Source: Lineolata rhizophorae (lineage: Eukaryota > Ascomycota > Dothideomycetes > Lineolatales > Lineolataceae). Taken from it: 64,000 bases of DNA. Of this stretch, positions 45,054 to 55,501 are shown one piece after another (positions within the stretch are counted from its first letter, which is position 1; each line of letters opens with the position of its first letter). Position numbers and translations under genes: made by a program. Below the pieces are notes generated by a model. That model worked only from the letters and a program-made list of their open reading frames with translations, did not search any database and was not told the origin of the DNA. The stretch lies in the NCBI GenBank assembly GCA_010093515.1, contig MU001681.1, positions 850,639 to 914,638 on the forward strand. Direction: 5' to 3'.

Positions 45054-47340
45054 TCACACCACTTCCCTGCGAATGTAATTCTGCAGGGCCAGGCAGTCCT
45101 TGGTCAGGCCCTCGTTGCGGCCCAAGACCATCCAGTCATGGCGCACCAAGTGGTCCATGACCGTCAGCAGGAGGTTGCCTGTGGGCTTCCTCCCAAAGTC
45201 GTTGGTCGCGACGCACTCGGCCGCGAACCCCTCCACCACCTCCTTCAAGGCCTTGTTGAACAAGGTCGCCATCCCCTCGTTCATCTCGGCCTTGAGGACC
45301 TCCCCCTCCAGCCGCCCGATCTCAGCTTCCTTCGCCGCCACGTCCGCGTCCCGCTCCCGCAGCTTGCGGGCCAGCTCGACGCGCTCCTCGACGGCCCCCG
45401 CGCAGTAGCGCGACGCCGTCGCGCACCGGACCTTGACGAAGCCCGCGATCGCCGTCGGGTCGTCGTCGCCGTCGATGGAGCGGGCGCCAGCGGCCTTGAC
45501 CGCGGCTGCGACCTGCTCCATCAGGACGTCGCGGTCCTTCTCCAAGTCCCCGACGTGGGCGCGCAGCTCGTCGTTCTCTTTGACGAGCACGCGGTTGAGC
45601 TCGCGATCGTGGTCGCGGTAGCGCGCCACGACCGAGTCTTTGGAGATGCGCATCTCCATGAGGAGCGCGATCCAGCCGGCCTCGAAGCGGTCGAGGAGGC
45701 AGTCCTCCTCCATGCCGTCGACAGTATTGTCCCCCGCGAGGGGAAGCCGGGCCTTCTCCTCGCGGGTCATCTGCGGCACGGCGGCGCCGAGGCGGGCCCG
45801 CGCGCGGTCGTAGTCGGCCATCATGGCCCCCATCTCCCTCCTCCTCTCCGCCTCCTCGGCCCTCGCCGCTCCCAGCTCGTCCTCCACCGCCGCCCGCCGC
45901 TCGTACTCGCGCTCCGCCTCCTCGTTCAGCCGCCCGACCTCGGCCTCCAGCTCCGCCAGCCGCGCCTCCTTGCGCTCGAAGGCGCGCTGCACGGCCCGGT
46001 CCGCTCCATTGGATTCGAGGAGGGCGGCCTCGGCTTCGGCGACATCGGCGGCATCGGCGGCATCGGCGGCGGCGGCGGCCATCTCGCCGAGCCGCTCCTT
46101 CAGCGCGGCCGCCTCGTCCTCGGCCTTGACGCGGCCGAGATACTCCTCGCCGGCCTGCCGCCTCACGCGGGCGAGCTCGGCGATGGCGGCGGCGGCGGCG
46201 GCCTCGGCGGCCTCGGCGGCCCCAGTCTTTTCCTCCAGCTTCTCCTCCAGCTCCCGCGCCTCTTCCTCGGCGACGGTGCGCCCCGCCCACTCCCTCTCCG
46301 CCTCCTCGTTGAGGCGCGCCAGTTCGTCCGCGGCCGCCGCCGCGCCGGCGGCCTCGGCGGCCTCGACGGCGGCCTCCTTCTCCTCGAGCTGCGCCCGCAG
46401 CGCGCGCGCCTCGTCCGCCGCCCCGACCCGGCTCCCGTGGAGCTCGTTGTTCAGACGCGTGGCTTCGGCGTCGGCGGCGGCGGCGGCGGCGTTGGCGGCC
46501 GCGAGCGCGGCGGCGGCGAAGTCGGCCGCGACGGTCTTGTCGTCGACCTCGGCCGCGAGGGCGCGCGCCGAGTCCTCGGCCCGGGCCCGGGCGCGGCGCT
46601 CGCCGTCGACCGCCTCGTTCAGGCGGGCGATCTCGTCGACCGCGGCGGCGGTGTCGGCGGCGGCGGCGGTGGCGGCGGCGGTGGCGGCGGCGCTCGCCGC
46701 GGTTGTCTCCTCGAGGCGTGCCTGGAGAGCGCGCGCCTCGTTCTCGGCGCGAGCGCGGCCATCGCGCTCCGAGTCCGCCTTCTTGTTCAGGCGCTCGATC
46801 TCGGCCTTGGCATCGGCCAGCTCCTGCGCGGTCCGCTCGGCTGAGGCCCGGGCGGCGTCCAGCGAGGCCTGGAGCTCCTCGTTGGTGGTGAGGTGCTCCT
46901 TGTTGGCGACGGCGTGCTTCTTGTTCTCGGCGGCGAGCTTGTCGTTCTCGGCGACAAGCTTCTCGTTCTCGGCCTCGAGGGCCTTGTTCTCGGCCTCGAC
47001 CTCGTCCCCGTGGTAGAGCTTACTGATGACCGCGAAGCGGAGACGGGTGACGAGCTTGGTGACCAGGTCTGAGGGATCCGGTTAGCGGATCTATATGGTG
47101 ACCTAGAGGAGAGTGTGTTGTGTTTGGTGCCAGAAGATGGGTGGAGAAATACTTGCCTTTGGTCGGCTCGGCCTTGGTGATCTCATCACTCGAGAGCACT
47201 TTGAGGAGCTCCGACGAGGTGGCGGCGGTGGCGAGGGTGAGGTGGGTAGGAGAATGAGGCGGGGATGGCATGGCGGAAGGGGCAGAGGCAAGTGAGTGAG
47301 AAGCGGTGGATGGGGAAGAATGGAACAAGAGAGCAGCCAT
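45054..47340 (-). CDS. Large alanine-rich coiled-coil protein, function unknown
   Basis: Two exons, 47340-47157 and 47068-45054, encode about 732 residues. The N-terminal 60 residues are Ser/Pro/Ala-rich. From about residue 62 (DLVTKLVTRLRFAVISKLYH) a nearly unbroken coiled coil follows (KALEAENEKLVAENDKLAAE), with blocks of Ala repeats and recurring units of the type ARALxAxLEE ... A-run ... ARLNxE. From about residue 430 to the end the composition is less repetitive (DNTVDGMEEDCLLDRFEAGW, TLFNKALKEVVEGFAAECVA), suggesting a folded tail. The intron 47156-47069 needs a GC donor (AAAG|GCAAGT); the GT nearby gives the wrong frame. No family is recognised. The coding strand is so GC-biased that both other strand frames stay open for 400-570 codons. 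Confidence 0.75.
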
Positions 47341-49652
47341 TGTTGGCGCTAGGATTGTGTTGATTATGGTGTTGGTGTTCGTGCTGTCTGTGCAAATGGT
47401 GCTGGGGGAAGCGAAAGCTTGCGTCGCCGTAGCGGAAAGCTTGGTGATCGTTGCGAAGGTGTGATCTTGAACGCAGTCGTATTTTGGGATACGCTGGTTG
47501 GTCGCTGACGATCTGAAGAAAGAAAGAAAGAAAGAAAAAAGAAGAGAAGGGCGGGTGGTGGGCGAAGTATTTATTCGTTTGCGGGCAGAGTTTTCGAAGT
47601 GAATTTGGCGGTGATGCGAAAAGTGTTATGCGGAACGACAATCTATTGACGAAACCATATTCACACCGTAACCGACATCCACTCAGAAGGAGAAGCAGGG
47701 AGAACTTGTTCAGAGGCGAACTTTTGTTGTGATATGATTGTAGTAACAATCAACGTAAATAGGTGCTCGCTTCAAGTGTGAATATAGATCTGCTTCTGGC
47801 GCTAGCGATAACTATTGGAACTCGAATGGCTAGAGCTGTGTGATTTCCAACAAACTGTGAGAAACGTATAGATCAAATAGCTAAGTTGCATTGGAAATGC
47901 TGGGAGAGAGACCGAGATATGGCGAAATCCGACTAGCATTTATGGATCTCAACACTTCGAACCTGAAGCCGGACGGAGGTACCCGGATATTGTGCGCTTC
48001 TTCCCACCGAAATATGGGATACTTCTTTCAGTATTCCAAGTTGCTAGAGCTCGATTATGGACGAGTATACAGAAGTATTCCAGGTTTCGCGACTATACAT
48101 GCCGCATAGAATACGCTCTTCCGCCGAAATACCTTGTATATCTGTACATTGTTTCTAAAGTATAGTACTGACTGGTGAAGAGGCGGACTTGGAACAAATT
48201 ATGTCCGAGCATTATACACGCTCGTCCATTGGGAAGGTGTAGTGCGGGATATAGATTTATACTCGAGTTAGTAGGCAAGCATATAGCATTAGTTGTCGAA
48301 ATGCATTGATGTTAGAAAGTAGAAATTAAAATACGATAGCTATGCTATTTTACAAGTCGCAAGTCCAGGTAATTTGAAGCAGGTTTTGTATGCTTGCTCT
48401 TACGATCAAACAATCGAAACGTGTAACGAGCGTTGCCTTCAAGTCTACCTAGATAAGTGTCGGTTCCCTTGATTAAACAGTGTACGATAGACTAAATCAT
48501 CTGCCGTTTTGAACTATCGTATATTTTGTAACACTTAAACATCCTATAGTAGTATATATGTATTTTCCGTATTAGGTATAGCATCGACGTCTTAACTACG
48601 AGCCGCTTCTTTGCCAATATCATAAAGTCGTAGTATTATATAGAAAACCCCGTTAAGCGGAATTCTGTAGGATTAAGCTGCTGAGTAGCTGAGCCAACGC
48701 CTGCTAACCCACTCCGGCTTCAATGTCATATCAAGGATTGTAAAATGCAAGAGTTCGCGCCCTAAGTGGTCACTGTGAAGTAGAAACTATACCGAGTATC
48801 GCAAAGTCCTAATTCATATAAGCATACACCTCCTTATGACCCATATAAAGAATAGACAATAGGGATCTTCGGGGATCTTCATGCTGCACCAGTTGTTACG
48901 TAATTTATATATAGTTTGATCGAACTAAGGCGGCAATCTTTAAGATTTTACATTCAGTCTTATAGCCTAAGTCGCCTGTACAGTATAGTAAATTGTTCAA
49001 GGTGTTTGATTAAAGGCTTTATAATTTAAACCTATTGTGTGGAGTTTCAACAAGTTACACTATAACTCAAGACAGTAGGTAGTTTAGTCTACCGTGTAGT
49101 ATTTGACCAACCAAAATGTCAAACTTGATAAAACAGATGCTTTGATTAAAGCGGTATAATACTGTAGGTGTGATCTGAGAATGTAACTGGGCCCTAAAAT
49201 ATTCAGCGGGTTCTAGCAAGACAATAGAAAACAACTACTTTGTATAAACTAAAAAGGAAGCCCCAAGCCGACAGGATCAAGCATAGTGATAGTAAATCTG
49301 CCTGGGGTCGGAGGTTGCAATTCTACACCAAAGCGGTAACATACCACGGATATCCATATAGCTATCACGCAGTAGTTTTCTCTTTTCTAGATAACCTTAG
49401 TGTTCTTCAGATTCGGGGGTTTAATTAGAGCTACGACCCTATGATCTCGCATGGATATAAAAACTAGGCCGGAAACATAATTACATAAAATTTGTCGAAA
49501 TTTGAAAGCCAGAATGTTCCTTGACGACAACCAGAAATAAATACTTGAAGAATTGGCGACGTTCTGTTCTACCACAAAGCTCTGAATTTTAACTAGATAT
49601 CTTGCTTTTGTGCTACGTCGTCTCCTCTATAGATACATGGCTTGGCCCTGAC
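47341..49652. other. Promoter of coiled-coil gene, then AT-rich gene-free DNA
   Basis: 47341-47760 includes a (GAAA)n tract at about 47518-47540 and is probably the promoter and leader of the minus-strand gene. From about 47760 the sequence becomes AT-rich with many TA steps and no long open frames. A short motif TTTGATTAAAG recurs near 49005 and 49141. This looks like decayed, probably RIP-affected DNA of unknown origin. Confidence 0.5.
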
Positions 49653-51284
49653 ATGCCCCCTCAAGAAGAAGCTGGCCATGACCAGAGAGCAGAAGCAACA
49701 ATCGCGCGGATGCCCATTGAGCTTCCTTTAGTTGGCCAACTACCTGTAGCACGACCGCATTGGGAAATAGTCAAGTCCAAAATTCGTGGCAACAATGAGG
49801 CTGTGGCACATGCCGCTCACACAGAATGAAAGAGACAAAAGTTGCCCTCAGGACCCACTGTAAGCACCAAAAACTTCATTGATAAGGTGTCAAACTCGTT
49901 ACTCACTGTCACAACATTAGCAATGTTGGATAGCACTCATTGCACTATAGATAACCTTCACCTATCTTAGTGGTGGGTTCATGATATCGGCTGCTTGAGA
50001 AGTATTATAAGGAAGGACAGGCGCAAGCAGTGCGTATTCTCTTTAAGCCAAAATTGTGAACCTGGAACACTTCGAAAGCTTCGTCGCAGTGTCGCTCTTT
50101 GCACTGTGAGAGGCGCAAGCCACAGGCACAAGTGCGTGAGGGCGTTGATTGAACACGGCACGAATGCCAAAATCACTGAAATGTATACCAAAAAGTTGCC
50201 TATGCATCTGAATGTGGACCATCCAAACGTTCCTGGTAACCGTCAACTAGTGAGGGGCTTGGTTGAACCTGGAGTGGACACGAACAAACGGAATGTCAAT
50301 GGTGACTACCCATTGATGAAGCTTTTCTACGGGAACTGCGCCCTCCTTTTGAAAAAGCACCATCTAGATCTTCTTGCTATTCTGCTTCGCTCTGAAAATA
50401 TGGAGGACATGGTCCTCCTAGGTGCATAGAATACCCTATTGCACCTTGCCGTATGAAGAAAAGATTCCATAGCTGTCGGAGTGTTCCCTTACAAGAGGGG
50501 AACCGTGAACGCCGCGAATGCTTCTGGCATCACCCCACTTCTGCTGACTGCAAGTTAGTTCTGCGGATCTATGGCACAAGGGCACGGCGCAGTGTTGCAA
50601 TTGTTGCTCAAGCAGCCAGAGATCCGGCCAGACGACCGAGCAGGAGCCCATAACAAAACCGCACTCCATCACGCAGGTCACTCCGGAACCGTACGTGCTG
50701 CACTCTTGCTCCTTGAGGAAGGAGTTTTACTTCGTCTCAAAGAAGGCCACTATAATGATATGCCCAAATACCAATGCAAGCGGCAATTCCTCATAAGAAT
50801 GAGAAGCATAGCCACTTAATGTCAATGCTTAGGAAAGTTTAGATCAAAAACTGGCCTACTTAGCAGACGTACTTTAGAGACTGATTGTAAGATGACGACT
50901 CCTGACATCATGAATAGTTTGTTTGATTCGGGGCTCGATCCCCGTCGGAAGCTGTGTGGTATGCCATTGCTTCAGATTGCTCTTGAGAATTGTAACCAGC
51001 GGGTCACAGAACTTTTGACTCGACAAGGAACCTTTGCCGACGATACCAACAAACATGGGGAACACGTAGTTAGATACATGGTTAGAATTGGTAATATGGA
51101 TATGGTAAGGATTAAAGGCATGACTGGCTCCTATCTAAGAGGAAAAAATCGCAAATCTTTCAGAGAGCTGGCGGAAATGATCTGGAAGGAGCCAAGAGCA
51201 ACCTCTCAAGACTCTAGCCGCCCGTCTGAGAACGCAACGGAGCAAACAGACCGCTTCATTCCAAATGTAGTCGTCGCTACTTAA
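49653..51284 (+). pseudogene. Ankyrin-repeat protein pseudogene, single frame with six stops
   Basis: One reading frame holds from the ATG at 49653 to the TAA at 51282-51284 (544 codons) without any frameshift, but it is cut by stops at 49827, 49968, 50427, 50454, 50556 and 50817. Translation shows ankyrin units such as HKCVRALIEHGTNAKI, NASGITPLLLTAS, NKTALHHAGHSGTVRAALLL and MPLLQIALENCNQRVTELLT. A C-terminal tail (RKSFRELAEMIWKEP) follows. The stop at 49968 could instead belong to an intron ending TTAG. Stops without indels point to point mutation only, as RIP would produce; several would be CpA to TpA changes (CAG or CAA origin). Ankyrin proteins in moulds often sit in accessory, non-self-recognition loci. 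Confidence 0.7.
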
Positions 51285-51782
51285 CTTTCCAGCATAAATT
51301 AGTTATTTGATGAGGGCCTTGCAAGAATTTGTATCGTTATCAGCGTTACCGGGATCGGAAAAATTTTTTTGCTATCAAATTGGTTCTTTTTCCAAGGTTT
51401 TGCCGTCGTTCTCCGGTCCTTACTTCTAAGACCTCATGTCAGCAAAGAACATTTGTGCTATAATTCGGTAGTCATTTTATCATAGCTAAACAAAACTATA
51501 TTTTGTAGCCCTGCCCTCCACAATGTATCAGTTAATTGGAGTCTGCTTCCATTGGATGTTTTCTGCTAATTTTGTCAATCTAAGACAGTCTAAAACCCCT
51601 AACATTTGTGATTTTCAACGCTCCCTCGTCATAGGCCCACATCCAAAGCTCAAGAGATCTATGTTCAACCATAAATATCGCACTATTTACGGTGTTGGAT
51701 CTAATATAACGATCATTTTATGCTAATTCAAGTTCGGTAGGCATCCAGAGGTCTATAGAGTATCTGTGTAAAGGGGAGCTAT

Positions 51783-51843
51783 TACTATAAGCCCTGCAAG
51801 AGAAAGTTCGCTCTAGCTTATAGTAGGGCTTGCAGAGAAGCCC
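51783..51843. repeat. Two adjacent inverted repeats (possible cruciform/hairpins)
   Basis: A perfect 10-bp inverted repeat with a 23-nt loop abuts a 6-bp GGGCTT/AAGCCC inverted repeat with a 6-nt loop. It lies in AT-rich DNA with no gene close by. Function unknown; it may be an end or subterminal region of a decayed repeat element. Confidence 0.6.
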
Positions 51844-51917
51844 GTAGAATTGCTAGGTCAAGAAGACTCCACGAATAAGGGCTCAAAATAGCTGTAGATA
51901 GACGAAGCGAGGAGGTA

Positions 51918-51970
51918 CTCTGCTAGGAGAGGTCCTCTGCTAAAAGAGGGTGCTCTGCCGGGAGAGGAGA
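51918..51970. repeat. Three imperfect 17-18 bp tandem units
   Basis: The units all begin CTCTGC and contain a purine-rich GAGAGG-like core. They follow one another directly. Copies differ at several bases. Confidence 0.6.
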
Positions 51971-53086
51971 GAGAAGTCTTTAGTATAATAGCAACGAGGT
52001 CTACCTACAACCGTAGAACGAGACACTTATAGAAATTCTAGTAAGTTTCCCTAAACTTGCTGCATAGATATCTTCTTATAGTTACAGAAACCCATTCTAT
52101 CAATTTTTACCTTGTTGCAGCGTACGTAGCCGAGGCGAAGTTTGATGGTAGTGATCCATAGGTCAAGGCTTCATTGCATGGTTCACGGGCCCCCAACACC
52201 ACACTATGATTCTATTGGGTAAAGCGGATCAATTTTTCGATTCATTTAGAGTCCAAGGCTTGCTCTATAGATCTAATAGCCGGTAATCCATGCTATCTCG
52301 ATTTTCGCTCCAAATAGTTGACATTAGCTCTTCAAGCATGGTACTAAAGCGTTTTAGAGTTCAAGACTTCATCATGCTTTATGACTTTGTTTCCTTAAGT
52401 TTGTAATGCGACTCTGAAGTCATTTCACCTAGGTACGCGAAGTGCCTAATATCAAGTTCTACGGTAGTGCAGAAGAATCCACTTTTAGTGGATGTAATCA
52501 ACCTAACTACAGAAACCAGACGTCCAAGCTTCTCTACTACTTGATATTGTATGAAATTATGGCACTCCTTTCTAATAATCAACACGGAGAGACTGAAATT
52601 GATGAGCCGCTGGGATCCAATCTAATTCAACATACGAGTATTCAACGCACGCGAATTCCAAGATAGTCCAGCAACATTTATTTTATAACTAACCAAAATA
52701 ATTAACTTGGACCAAAGCCAAAGTGTTAGGTATGCTGTTTTGTATATTCCTTTTTAAAAAAATTTTAATGTTTTTATTGCCTTTGACTTAGTTGAAAAAA
52801 CATTCCGAATGACTGCATACCCGAAAATTAATAACAAAAAAGGGTTCCTTACTTCCACTAAACATCATAAATTTTTCAAAATTTGCGCCGAGCTACGAGC
52901 GAGCTTAGGATTCAAAGATGTCAGCCCAAATAGTTGTAGATTTGTAAGCTGACTACTTGACACACTGGTGAAAACTCTTCATACGCAAACCATTCCGTGC
53001 AAAGAGTGCTTTTCGCAACATTCTAAACCGCATACTTCAAGCGAGCGAATCCCAACTGTATTTCACGGTGCGTCTTCCCCAAAACC

Positions 53087-53563
53087 TCAGAGCTGTTCCA
53101 GATCGTAGAAGATCTGAGCCTTGCACCCATAAATTTCACAATCAGTGCTCAGGCCCGGGTCCATGTACTCGCAGACACTCTGACAGTACGACTCCAATCC
53201 ACCAAGATCCTGTGCATTGTCGGTGTTGAGTTCCCTCTCGCTGCCATCAAATGTGTAATCGTCTCCGCTGAACACGTCCTTGTCGTAGCAAAACTCAACG
53301 CCATTTGCATCAGTGCCGCAGATGTCGATTTCGTAGTAAATGTCGGTGCTGCAGGGAGGCGGGTTTCCAATCACGTCGTGGCATTGCTGTTGCGCCACAA
53401 CAGTCTCGCCAAGCCGGTCGCTATTGTAGTGGTATTCGAAGTAAAATCCAGAAAGATTATTGCCAGCACAGAAGCACTCGTAGCGCTCGAGCGAATCGGC
53501 GAGCGTGGAAGAGAAGAGGCCTGCAAAGGCAACGAAAAGGTTGAGTGGTCTGAAGTGGATCAT
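53087..53563 (-). CDS. Small secreted cysteine-rich protein (effector-like)
   Basis: A single exon of 158 codons. The N-terminus (NLFVAFAGLFSSTLA) is a clear signal peptide with likely cleavage after residue 22 or so. The mature chain has ten cysteines, spaced as ECFC, QQC, PPPC, DICG, EFC, SYCQSVC and DCEIYGC, an even number that would suit five disulfides. It is acidic and has no recognised domain. It lies alone in the AT-rich island. Small size, secretion, high Cys and genomic position are the usual features of fungal effector candidates, but nothing in the sequence proves a role. A spliced C-terminal extension was not found. Confidence 0.8.
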   Translation of the reverse strand: MIHFRPLNLFVAFAGLFSSTLADSLERYECFCAGNNLSGFYFEYHYNSDRLGETVVAQQQCHDVIGNPPPCSTDIYYEIDICGTDANGVEFCYDKDVFSGDDYTFDGSERELNTDNAQDLGGLESYCQSVCEYMDPGLSTDCEIYGCKAQIFYDLEQL

Positions 53564-55501
53564 TTCGTCTTCGATGAAAAAAAAATCGATTTGCTTCGAT
53601 CAACTTTGAATGCGTGGGATGGCTTTTCGCCTCAATTGAACAGCGTATGGGAGTCGCTTGAGTTCAGAACGGGAGAGAGTGTTGTCAATTGAAATTGAAC
53701 AACTCGAGGGCCAAACAGGAGCCCTTAAATATTTCAAGATCGCTCAAACAATGGCCGGGGTCGTTAGTGCAATACCTCAAAGACTGCCGTTAGGCCGATC
53801 TCAATTCACCCGAGATCTTCTACACGGGATAACCGATATGCATGCTTCGTTACTAGAGGGATGTCACTTTAACTTCACGTCACATTTTACAATCACGTCA
53901 GGGCTTCACGAGCTCCGAGACCTTGAAGGTTGGTTGCATTTCCACACTACGGAAGTCCGCACGCATATCATGGACTCTTAGAACGGAAGGTAACAGTTGT
54001 AGTTTTATGCCGACCTCGACCTAATGATAGCTAGTTTCAGGACATATAGCACGGGGCAATCTAGAAATTGCTACATGCCAGAATACATGCCTCAAGAAAC
54101 CAATCATTGAGCGTCTTCAAAACGAAGCCTGTTGTAGTGGCGCAGAAACCGTTCATTTTAGCTTTAAACTAGGCTTTGCCGATCAGGATGCATTTCACGA
54201 GTAAGATCCCTAAGCCCGGAGCAACTTCCATTCGACCTGACAATTTAAGTAAGCCATCTAGCCCGAGATACAGAAACGGTAAAAAGTGTTTTCCCGAGAT
54301 CTCGAACCGACAAACAATTGCACTCACGGCAGAGCTCGCCAAGCAACCCGAACAACCCGCCGTTACATGAGTACAGGGATTGGTCATTGCACGAGCGCAC
54401 GTCCAGGGTCTAGCCACTTCAGGCGTCAATTAAGGCTATCGAGCTCCAGAATCCGGGTCGTTGAGCGCTTCATACAAAGACGAATTTTGGATTATCTACA
54501 GCACCATAATACTACGAGTTCTATCCTCTAATGGTGTGAGGCTCTAGTCGTAAATTCTAACGTTTCGATCTTCTGAGATCTGTACACTGGATGACTCATT
54601 GCAACTGTAGGGCGCCATAAATTAGCGTCTTCCCGTTCCTGGCGTACGCTTACTTTTTACCCGCTCGGAGGAAAGCATCCCGCCACACGTTCTACAGAAT
54701 ACGAGTGATCCACGCCAATGATTTGTCGAAGCCAGGGCACGACATGGGAAGACTACCAACGTATGACATCATATTATGTTTAATTTTGGCCCGTTGTCCT
54801 CCTTGCATCTAGTAAAATGTGTTTGGACTACAGCTCTAGGTTTAATCGTAAATGCCAAGGCTGACCAACAACACAGCTATTTTGAAGTCAGCAATATCGG
54901 AGTGCCCCGAGACACTTTCGACCCATGTAAAGTGGCTAGTCTCAATCGGCAAGAATAGGGGATATTATTTGGAGACATTGAATCCTTGAATCCTTGTGAT
55001 ATTTGGATGTCGATATTTCACTAATCAGAATCAGGCGTCATATGCTGGTTGACCTATCGGGCATTTTGTACGAATTTCGTATCACCGATCACAACTCACA
55101 AGTTTAGCAAAGAACAAAGACTGAGTGAGCTCCAAGCTAACAAATTTTGAAATCATAGTGGGATGTGGCGGTAGGAAAAAAGAGCAGCACACTCCGAAGA
55201 GCTCCACACAAATAACCCAACAACCAACAACACTAACAGAAGACAAATGTTTTCTTAGTATACAGGTTCAAAGAAGGCCGCTGCGAATTGCTTCCGCCGA
55301 GATTCCCTCAGTTCAAAGGTTTTTCGAGACTCATAATCCATTCTTCATGTTGTTTTGCGTGCCGCTTTCTCCCCACCGCGGTGCGCGGCCATAAAACTTG
55401 CCTTTCACGCTAAACTAAATCGCTATGTCATCAGTTGCCCGGCCCTGGCGCAGGAGGGTTACAATGCCTTAGTTCAACCCACTAATATTGGAAGTGAAGG
55501 A
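53564..55501. other. AT-rich intergenic DNA, no gene seen
   Basis: The left 200 bp are the upstream region of the secreted protein. The rest contains only short open frames without motifs (for example 54169-54429 minus). It could hold decayed repeats, but no family could be named. Confidence 0.4.

Larger units (their letters stand above)
51285..53086. other. AT-rich intergenic DNA with hairpins and a short tandem repeat
   Basis: No gene is supported. Inverted arms TACTATAAGC (51783-51792) and GCTTATAGTA (51816-51825) are followed at once by GGGCTT/AAGCCC (51826-51843). Three related units beginning CTCTGC lie at 51918-51970. Small frames near 52379-52666 have no family resemblance. Confidence 0.5.

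Noticed and set aside
45138-46844. 568-codon plus-strand open frame opposite the coiled-coil gene
   Set aside because: Composition is only Leu/Arg/Gly/Asp-rich shadow sequence produced by the GC-biased sense strand, and no motif is recognisable.
45823-47016. 397-codon plus-strand Ser/Ala-rich frame
   Set aside because: It is the other shadow of the same Ala-rich coiled-coil exon; low complexity throughout.
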